Source of the DNA: an uncultured Actinomycetes bacterium
GTDB taxonomy: Bacteria > Actinomycetota > Acidimicrobiia > Acidimicrobiales > Acidimicrobilacustridaceae
DNA: 10,987 nucleotides
Direction of reading: 5' to 3'
NCBI GenBank assembly: GCA_945957335.1
Contig: CAMFLJ010000104.1
Location: 1-10,987, forward strand
The position numbers were made by a program, and so were the translations under genes. The notes under the pieces were generated by a model. The model made no database searches. It had not been told where the DNA came from and worked only from the letters and a program-made list of their open reading frames with translations. Every line of letters begins with the position of its first letter. Position 1 is the stretch's first letter. This document shows, piece by piece, positions 5,847 through 10,987 of this stretch.

Positions 5847-7856
5847 ATGGCCAACCGCCTCGCGACCGAGACCAGCCCGTACCTGCGCCAGCACGCCGAC
5901 AACCCGGTCGACTGGTACCCGTGGAGCGACGAGGCGTGGGCCGAGGCCCGACGCCGCGACGTGCCGGTGCTGGTGTCGGTCGGCTACTCGTCGTGCCACT
6001 GGTGCCACGTGATGGCCCACGAGTCGTTCGAGGACGACCAGGTCGGCGCCCTGGTCAACGAGCTGTTCGTGAGCATCAAGGTCGACCGCGAGGAGCGCCC
6101 CGACGTCGACGCCGTCTACATGGACGCCGTGCAGGCCATGACCGGGTCGGGCGGCTGGCCGATGACCGTGTTCTGCCTGCCCGACGGGCGGCCGTTCTTC
6201 GCCGGCACCTACTTCCCGAAGACGAGCCGCGGCAACCACCTCGGCTTCGCCGAGCTGTGCCAGCGCATCGACGAGCTGTGGCGCACCCGGCGCGACGAGC
6301 TGGTCGACCAGGCCGCCCAGGTCACCGAGGCCATCGCCACCGGCGAGCAGCTCGTGCCCGCCACCGAGCCGCCGGGGGCGGAGGTGCTCACCGCCGCGGT
6401 CAACGCCCTCCTCCCCCAGGTCGACCAGCGCGACGGCGGGTTCGGGCGGGCGCCCAAGTTCCCGCAGACGATGTCGATCGACACGCTGCTGCGCCACCAC
6501 CGCCGCACCGGTGACCAGGCCGCCCTCGACGCCGCGCTGCTCTCGCTCGACGCCATGGCCGCCGGCGGCATCTACGACCACCTCGGCGGCGGCTTCGCCC
6601 GCTACGCCACCGACACCCGGTGGCTCGTGCCGCACTTCGAGAAGATGCTCTACGACCAGGCCCTGCTGGCCCGGGTGTACCTCCACGCGTGGCAGCTCAC
6701 CGGCGAGCCCCGGTTCCGCCAGACGCTCGACGAGACCATCGCCTACGTGCTGCGCGACATGCGCCACCCGCTCGGCGGCTTCTTCTCGGCCGAGGACGCC
6801 GACAGCGAGGGCGAGGAGGGCAGGTTCTACGTCTGGTCGCTCGACGAGGTGCGCGAGGTGGCGGGCGCCGACGCCGACGCCGCCGTCGAGTGGTACGGCG
6901 TCACCGCCGGCGGCAACTGGGAGGGCACCAACATCCTCGAGCGGCCGGTGCGGGGCGACCTGGCCCGCCCCGAGGCGGTCGAGCGGGCCCGGGTGGCGCT
7001 GCTCGAGCGACGGGGCACCCGGGTGCGGCCGGGGCTCGACGACAAGGTGCTCACCGAGTGGAACGCCCTGTTCCTGGCCACCCTGGCCGAGGCGGCCGCG
7101 GCCACCGGCGACGACGGGTGGCGGGCGGCGGCGGTGGCCAACGCCGAGTTCCTGTGCGCCCACCTGCGGCGGGCCGACGGCCGGTGGCTGCGCACCTGGC
7201 AGGGGCCGGTCGACGCCGGGCCCGAGGCCGGCGAGGCCAAGATCCTCGCCTACGCCGCCGACCACGGGGCCCTCGTCGAGGCCTTCGTGCGCATGGCCGA
7301 GCTGACCGGCGAGGCCCGCTGGCTCGACGAGGCCCGCACCACCGCCGACGCCCTCGTCGAGCTGTTCTGGGACGACGAGGCCGGCGGCGTGTTCACCACC
7401 GGCTCCGACGCCGAGGCGCTGGTGACCCGCCCCAAGGAGCTCATGGACAACGCCGTGCCGTCGGGCAACAGCCTGGCGGCGGTTGGCCTGCTGCGGCTCG
7501 GAGCGCTCACCGGCGACGAGGCGATGCGCGAGCGCGCCGAGGCCGTCGTCAGGCTGCTCGGCGAGCCCGCCTCCCGCGTGCCGATGGCGTTCGGCAACCT
7601 GCTGTGGGCCACCGAGCTGCTCGTGCTCGGCACCACCGAGGTGGTGGTCACCGGCGATCGCCCCGACCTCCTCGACGAGGTCCGCCGCCACTGGCTCCCC
7701 CTCGCCGTCACCGCCTGGGGCGAGCGCACCGGCTCACCCCTGTGGGAGGGGCGCGACGAGGTCGGCGCCGACGGCCGCGCCTACGTGTGCCGGGGCTACG
7801 TGTGCGGCATGCCCGCCACCGACGTCGCCACCCTCACCACCCAGCTCCAGGCCTGA
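5847..7856 (+). CDS. DUF255 / YyaL-type thioredoxin-domain protein
   Basis: A 669-residue protein of the widespread YyaL/spermatogenesis-associated protein 20 family, full length for the family. The N-terminal DUF255 domain (about residues 1-165) is a thioredoxin-like fold. It opens with the family signature NRLATETSPYLRQHADNPVDW (3-23), then has the CHWC redox-type pair Cys50/Cys53 and the conserved segments REERPDVD (81-88) and GGWPMTVF (102-109). The rest is an alpha/alpha six-hairpin toroid like N-acylglucosamine 2-epimerases and glycosidases, with the conserved stretches GGIYDHLGGGFARY, HFEKMLYDQA and AEDADSEGEEG. No signal peptide is visible, so it is presumably cytoplasmic. The biochemical role of the family is not established; a redox or sugar-processing function is only inferred from folds. 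The ATG at 5847 is fixed by the family N-terminus and the -10-like box. It converges with the nitroreductase, with stops 19 bases apart. Confidence 0.95.
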   Translation: MANRLATETSPYLRQHADNPVDWYPWSDEAWAEARRRDVPVLVSVGYSSCHWCHVMAHESFEDDQVGALVNELFVSIKVDREERPDVDAVYMDAVQAMTGSGGWPMTVFCLPDGRPFFAGTYFPKTSRGNHLGFAELCQRIDELWRTRRDELVDQAAQVTEAIATGEQLVPATEPPGAEVLTAAVNALLPQVDQRDGGFGRAPKFPQTMSIDTLLRHHRRTGDQAALDAALLSLDAMAAGGIYDHLGGGFARYATDTRWLVPHFEKMLYDQALLARVYLHAWQLTGEPRFRQTLDETIAYVLRDMRHPLGGFFSAEDADSEGEEGRFYVWSLDEVREVAGADADAAVEWYGVTAGGNWEGTNILERPVRGDLARPEAVERARVALLERRGTRVRPGLDDKVLTEWNALFLATLAEAAAATGDDGWRAAAVANAEFLCAHLRRADGRWLRTWQGPVDAGPEAGEAKILAYAADHGALVEAFVRMAELTGEARWLDEARTTADALVELFWDDEAGGVFTTGSDAEALVTRPKELMDNAVPSGNSLAAVGLLRLGALTGDEAMRERAEAVVRLLGEPASRVPMAFGNLLWATELLVLGTTEVVVTGDRPDLLDEVRRHWLPLAVTAWGERTGSPLWEGRDEVGADGRAYVCRGYVCGMPATDVATLTTQLQA

Positions 7857-7875
7857 CCCGCGTCGACGGTGCCGG

Positions 7876-8481
7876 CTACCAGCGGCCGCGGTGGACGACG
7901 TCGTCGAGGGGACGGCGGGGGCGCTGGGCGCTGAGGCTGCGGCGGTCGGCGTCGGGCCGGGCGTAGCCGAGGGCGATGGTGCCGACCGGGCGGCGTTCGG
8001 CGGGGATGCCGAGCGCCGCCTTCACCGCGGGCTCGTGCTCGAACTGGCCGAAGAAGAGGGCGCCCAGCCCCTCGTCGACGGCGGCGAGCAGGGCCACCAT
8101 CGCCGCGAACGCGGTGTCGACGTACCAGTAGGGCACCGGCCACGAGTCGATCCCCTCGCCCAGCCCGGTGCGGGCCTTGTCGGGCTCGGCGTAGCGCTCG
8201 ACGTAGGCGTCGGGATCGGCCACCGGGACGATGAGCACCGGCGCGTCGATCAGACCCGGCCACGGGAAGTCGGCCCGGCGCCCGGCGGGCAACGACGCGT
8301 CCCAGTAGCGCGCCGTCTCCTCGGGCCCGGCGAGCACCACCAGGTCGAGGCCCTGGGTGTTGCCGGCGGCCGGCACCCGCCGGGCGAGGTCGAGCACGCG
8401 GTCGAGCACCTCGGGCGGCACCGGGCGCGCCTCGAACGACCGCACCATGCGGCGGGAGCGGACGACGTCGGCGAAGTCCAT
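7876..8481 (-). CDS. Nitroreductase-family protein
   Basis: A 201-residue member of the nitroreductase family, FMN enzymes that use NAD(P)H to reduce nitro groups, quinones or flavins, usually as cytoplasmic dimers. The family N-terminus is clear: MDFADVVRSRRMVRSF, whose basic residues normally contact FMN phosphate, then VPAAGNTQG (36-44) in the position of the PSAGNxQ motif. Later segments GLGALFFGQF (138-147) and VGTIALGYAR (166-175) correspond to the usual C-terminal flavin-binding and dimer regions. The length is typical. ATG at 8481 begins exactly at the conserved N-terminus; I see neither a Shine-Dalgarno sequence nor a -10 box in the 63 bp upstream, so it is probably read from the upstream gene's transcript. 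The substrate is unknown. No partner such as a coenzyme F420 gene is nearby. Confidence 0.93.
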   Translation of the reverse strand: MDFADVVRSRRMVRSFEARPVPPEVLDRVLDLARRVPAAGNTQGLDLVVLAGPEETARYWDASLPAGRRADFPWPGLIDAPVLIVPVADPDAYVERYAEPDKARTGLGEGIDSWPVPYWYVDTAFAAMVALLAAVDEGLGALFFGQFEHEPAVKAALGIPAERRPVGTIALGYARPDADRRSLSAQRPRRPLDDVVHRGRW

Positions 8482-8544
8482 CGTCGGGGTGGGTGGCCTG
8501 CTCGGCGGGCGGTGCCCGATCCGCGCAGGCCGGGCGGGGCGGCC

Positions 8545-9249
8545 CTAGCGGAGCTTGGCCAGGTCCTCGGCCATCGCCCAGCCGAAGGCGACGAGCGAGT
8601 CGCCGCGGGCCGAGTCGACGTCGTCGAAGAAGGCGGCCACGGCCGGGTCGATCTTCTCGGGCTCGAGCGACTCGTGGTCGAGGGCGAGCGGGAAGGTTCC
8701 GTCGCCGGTGGCCACGAAGGTCTTGTCGTCGTAGGCCGAGGTGTCGATGCCGAAGCGCTTGGCCAGGCGGCGGCCCCACGCCCGCTCCTCGCCCGTGGCC
8801 TTGTGGTCGGGGCGGGGGACGATGTCGCCGAGGGTCTTGAACGCCTCGTAGCCGCTGGCCCCGGCGAAGCGGGTGCCGACGAGGACGTCCTCGTCGGGGA
8901 ACGCCAGCACGGCCCGGCGGAACTGGTCGAGCATGAGCGCCCGCAGCACCGAGTTGCGCTTGGAGGTGCGCTTCACCGACGCGAGGCCGATGAGCACGCT
9001 GGGCGTGCCACCGATGCGCTCGAGGGTGCAGAACGAGAAGCCCTTCAGGCCGCTCTCACGGGCCAGGGAGACCAGCACCCAGGCTTCGGCCTGCTTCGAC
9101 AGCAGCCCGGCCTCGAACCGGCTGGGCCCCTCGGCGCAGATGTCGGCCATCTCCGCCAGCTCCGCGTCGCTGAGCTGCGTGCAGTCCTTGGTGGTGACCT
9201 CGATAGCCTTGTTCCTGAACAGCCCCTCTGGGTTCAAAACGGAACACAA
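8545..9249 (-). CDS. Unrecognised protein, possibly a diverged GNAT-like fold
   Basis: A 234-residue protein, probably cytoplasmic (no signal peptide or membrane segment), that I do not recognise. The order of predicted elements is helix (LSDAELAEMADICAE, 26-40), strand (AWVLVSLARE, 56-65), strand (GFSFCTLERIG), strand (SVLIGLASVKR, 84-94), helix (VLRALMLDQFRRAVLAF, 101-117), strand (DEDVLVGTRFA) and GYEAFKTLG (133-141). This resembles a GNAT acetyltransferase layout, but no acetyl-CoA-binding RxxGxG/A loop is visible, so it is only a suggestion. The C-terminal part (150-234) is charged and ends in helix. The start is doubtful. There is no ATG or GTG near the N-terminus; TTG at 9249 is the furthest upstream candidate and TTG at 9237 the next. 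Neither has a Shine-Dalgarno site. It lies 63 bp upstream of the nitroreductase on the same strand and is divergent from the TPR gene. Confidence 0.8.
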   Translation of the reverse strand: MCSVLNPEGLFRNKAIEVTTKDCTQLSDAELAEMADICAEGPSRFEAGLLSKQAEAWVLVSLARESGLKGFSFCTLERIGGTPSVLIGLASVKRTSKRNSVLRALMLDQFRRAVLAFPDEDVLVGTRFAGASGYEAFKTLGDIVPRPDHKATGEERAWGRRLAKRFGIDTSAYDDKTFVATGDGTFPLALDHESLEPEKIDPAVAAFFDDVDSARGDSLVAFGWAMAEDLAKLR

Positions 9250-9288
9250 GTCCAGCCGTTGGGGCGTTCCGGTGCAACTCCGGGCCTC

Positions 9289-9294
9289 TAGGGT
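9289..9294 (+). promoter_or_regulatory. Putative -10 box (TAGGGT) for the TPR gene, leaderless
   Basis: TAGGGT lies 8 bases before the GTG at 9303, with no Shine-Dalgarno sequence. This is the same spacing as at 5833-5838 before the gene at 5847. The divergent intergenic stretch (9250-9302) is short and has no obvious -35 hexamer. Confidence 0.45.
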
Positions 9295-9302
9295 CTCCGC
9301 CC

Positions 9303-9815
9303 GTGGGGATCGTGCTCACCATCGTCGCCGCCCTCGTGCTCGGGGGGCTCTGGGTCGTGCTGCTGCGCCGGAGGCCCCGCCGGAGCGGCGTGGCGGGGGC
9401 ACCGAAGGACGTCGACAAGGTGCTCGGCGAGTACCGCAAGGCCCAGTGGCAGCAGGTCGCGGTCGACGCCCCGGGCGTCCTGGCCCGGCCCAGCGACGGC
9501 GGCGACAAGGCGTGGCGGCCCCGGCTCGAGCTCGCCCTCGGCCACTCGCTGGTCGAGCTCGACAACTACGAGCAGGCGATCCCCCACCTCGAGCGGGGCC
9601 TGCTCCTGCAGTCGGCGGTGCGCCGCAGCCAGACCGGCTCCGACGTGCCCGAGACCGCCGACGCCACCTTCCGGCACCTGCTCGGGTGGTCGTACGCGCA
9701 GACCGGCCGCACCGCGCAGGCCCGGCGCGAGTACCGCCGAGTCCTCGAGACCCCGGGCCTCGGCGACGACGTGCGCCGTCGCGTCGAAGCGGGCCTGGCC
9801 GCCCTCGACGGCTGA
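9303..9815 (+). CDS. Membrane-anchored TPR-repeat protein
   Basis: A 170-residue protein with one N-terminal membrane helix (residues 2-21, IVLTIVAALVLGGLWVVLL) followed by an Arg-rich stop-transfer stretch (RRRPRR, 22-27), which predicts a cytoplasmic body. Two tetratricopeptide-like helical hairpins are visible: about 73-106 (LELALGHSLVELDNYEQAIPHLERGL) and about 121-154 (TFRHLLGWSYAQTGRTAQARREYRRVL). TPRs mediate protein-protein contacts; no enzyme motif is seen and the partner is unknown. The GTG start follows a TAGGGT box by 8 bases and begins directly at the membrane helix, which fits a leaderless mRNA. It is convergent with dnaE, with 7 bp between the two stops. Small membrane TPR proteins of this kind are common in actinobacteria, and no specific pathway can be assigned. 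Confidence 0.85.
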   Translation: MGIVLTIVAALVLGGLWVVLLRRRPRRSGVAGAPKDVDKVLGEYRKAQWQQVAVDAPGVLARPSDGGDKAWRPRLELALGHSLVELDNYEQAIPHLERGLLLQSAVRRSQTGSDVPETADATFRHLLGWSYAQTGRTAQARREYRRVLETPGLGDDVRRRVEAGLAALDG

Positions 9816-9822
9816 GAACCCT

Positions 9823-10987
9823 CTAGGCGGCGACGGCGGACGGGCCGAGCAGCACGCGCAGCTCCGCCATCAGGCCGGTGGTGGCCTCGACGTTGAAGTT
9901 GTCGGGCAGTCGCAGCACCTGGCGGTCGCCGACGTGCAGGAACACCTGCGACTCGCCGGGGTGCTCGGAGAGGAGGTGCTTGAGCTGGGCGAGCAGGGTG
10001 TCGGAGAGCGCCGCCGGGCTGAGGTTGACGTGCAGCGGCGGGGCGCCGTCGGTGACCGGCTCGAAGCGCTCGAGCTCGGTGGCCATCAGCTTGGGCTGGT
10101 CGTCGCGGGTGTCGACCCGGCCCTTCACGATGACGACGGCGTCGTCCTCGAGCAGGTGGCCGTAGAGCTGCATGGTCTTCGGGAACACCATGATCTCGAC
10201 CGACGACTGGAGGTCCTCCAGCACGAAGACGGCCATGAGGTCGCCCTTCTTGGTCCACTTGCGCTGCAGCCCGGTGACGAGGCCGCCGATCACCCGCACG
10301 GCGGACTCCTCGACGCCCTCGAGCTCGGCGATCGTGCACTCGGTGCGGCGCCGCAGCGACGCCTCTGCCCCCATCAGCGGGTGGTCGGAGACGTAGAGCC
10401 CGAGCATCTCCTTCTCGAACGCCAGGCGCTGGCGCTTGTCGAAGTCGTCGTCGGGGATGACGTAGCGGGTGCCGGAGACGGCGCCGGCCTGCTGGCCCTC
10501 GTCGGCCATCGAGAAGAGGTCGAACTGGCCCTCGGCCTCCTTGCGGCGGCGGGCGACGGTCTCGTCGATGATCTTGTCGTAGAAGCCGAGCAGGCCCTTG
10601 CGGCTGTAGCCGAGGGCGTCGAACCCGCCGGCCTTGATGAGCGACTCGATGGTGCGCTTGTTCAGCACGCTCGTGTCGACCCGGTCGCAGAAGTCGTAGA
10701 AGTCGAGGAACGGGCCGTTGGCCTCGCGCTCGGCGAGGATCAGCGACACCAGGCCCTCGCCCACGTTGCGCACCGCCGACATGCCGAAGGCGATGGCTCG
10801 CTTGCCGTCCGGGCCGTCGACGCCGACGAAGTCGCTCTCGGAGACGTTGACGTCGGGGACGAGCACCTCGATGCCCATCTGGCGGCACTCGTTGAGGTAG
10901 ATCGCCGCCTTGTCGAGGTTGGTCTTGACGCTCGTGAGGAGGGCGGCGAGGTACTCGACCGGGTAGTGGGCCTTGAGGAACGCGGTC
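9823..10987 (-). CDS. dnaE: DNA polymerase III alpha subunit, C-terminal part (partial)
   Basis: The last 387 or so residues of the replicative DNA polymerase catalytic subunit, which copies the chromosome at the fork; the N-terminal PHP and polymerase domains lie beyond the right edge. The frame is open to the window edge and begins with the family segment FLKAHYPVEYLAALLTSVK and ECRQMGIEVLVPDVN. Then come the helix-hairpin-helix region (NKRTIESLIKAGGFDALG), an internal sliding-clamp-binding motif QFDLF, the conserved FEKEMLGLYVSDHPL, and an OB-fold (VRVIGGLVTGLQRKWTKKGDLMAVFVLED through IVKGRVD). A short C-terminal region follows and ends in GPSAVAA. The arrangement matches the DnaE1 group of actinobacteria rather than the shorter error-prone DnaE2, which lacks a canonical clamp motif; this assignment is moderately certain. 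No intein is seen in the visible part. Confidence 0.96.
   Translation of the reverse strand, partial: TAFLKAHYPVEYLAALLTSVKTNLDKAAIYLNECRQMGIEVLVPDVNVSESDFVGVDGPDGKRAIAFGMSAVRNVGEGLVSLILAEREANGPFLDFYDFCDRVDTSVLNKRTIESLIKAGGFDALGYSRKGLLGFYDKIIDETVARRRKEAEGQFDLFSMADEGQQAGAVSGTRYVIPDDDFDKRQRLAFEKEMLGLYVSDHPLMGAEASLRRRTECTIAELEGVEESAVRVIGGLVTGLQRKWTKKGDLMAVFVLEDLQSSVEIMVFPKTMQLYGHLLEDDAVVIVKGRVDTRDDQPKLMATELERFEPVTDGAPPLHVNLSPAALSDTLLAQLKHLLSEHPGESQVFLHVGDRQVLRLPDNFNVEATTGLMAELRVLLGPSAVAA

Noticed and set aside
7857..7875. A possible terminator between the convergent DUF255 and nitroreductase genes
   Set aside because: The 19 bases contain no clear inverted repeat or T-run.
8873..9826. A 317-codon plus-strand frame across the divergent promoter and the TPR gene
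   Set aside because: It is antisense to the unrecognised protein and then out of frame with the TPR gene; neither half resembles a protein family.
9798..9831. A GCCGCC / GGCGGC repeat spanning the convergent TPR-dnaE junction
   Set aside because: The 22-base loop and simple G/C composition make it unconvincing as a terminator.
1..10987. tRNA, rRNA, CRISPR arrays, insertion sequences, toxin-antitoxin or phage genes
   Set aside because: I scanned both strands for conserved tRNA/rRNA stretches, regularly spaced repeats, transposase or integrase motifs and flanking inverted repeats, and saw none.

Overview
The window is about 11 kb of very GC-rich chromosomal DNA, with strong G/C at third codon positions, GTG and TTG starts, few Shine-Dalgarno sites and probable leaderless genes. 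Together with the actinobacterial look of the DnaE, the Tat-exported phosphoesterase and the DUF255 protein, this suggests a high-GC actinomycete, possibly in or near the class Acidimicrobiia. That placement is inference from style, not from a marker tree. I found no rRNA, tRNA, CRISPR array, insertion sequence, integrase or phage gene. The window reads as ordinary chromosomal metabolic and housekeeping DNA with a few genes of unknown role.

Left part (1-1852, plus strand): three short-chain dehydrogenase/reductase (SDR) genes in a row, the first cut by the window edge. Each junction is a 4-base ATGA stop/start overlap, so they form one translationally coupled operon. The first two are close paralogs with an exact 788-bp period. 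The third is more distant. The two complete proteins lack the usual SDR catalytic Asn.

Middle (1862-5706, minus strand): reading leftwards, an ATP-grasp ligase-like enzyme of unknown substrate, a Tat-exported calcineurin-like metallophosphoesterase, and a cytoplasmic HAD-family phosphatase. The HAD gene starts 26 bp after the phosphoesterase stop, so these two are probably co-transcribed. The ATP-grasp gene is separated from them by 108 bp that holds a hairpin over its stop codon and a promoter-like -10 box, so it may be a separate unit. The SDR operon and the HAD gene converge.

Right part (5847-10987): a plus-strand DUF255/thioredoxin-fold protein is divergent from the ATP-grasp gene. Next come a minus-strand pair (an unrecognised 234-residue protein followed by a nitroreductase), a plus-strand membrane-anchored TPR protein, and the C-terminal third of the replicative DNA polymerase III alpha subunit on the minus strand, cut by the window edge.

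Three genes (starting at 4419, 5847 and 9303) have no Shine-Dalgarno sequence but carry a TAGNNT box 7 or 8 bases before the start codon, a layout typical of leaderless transcripts. The genes do not form one evident pathway across the window, and I do not see a convincing new multi-gene system. The best leads are the SDR tandem array, the orphan ATP-grasp enzyme, the unrecognised protein at 8545-9249 and the leaderless promoter pattern.
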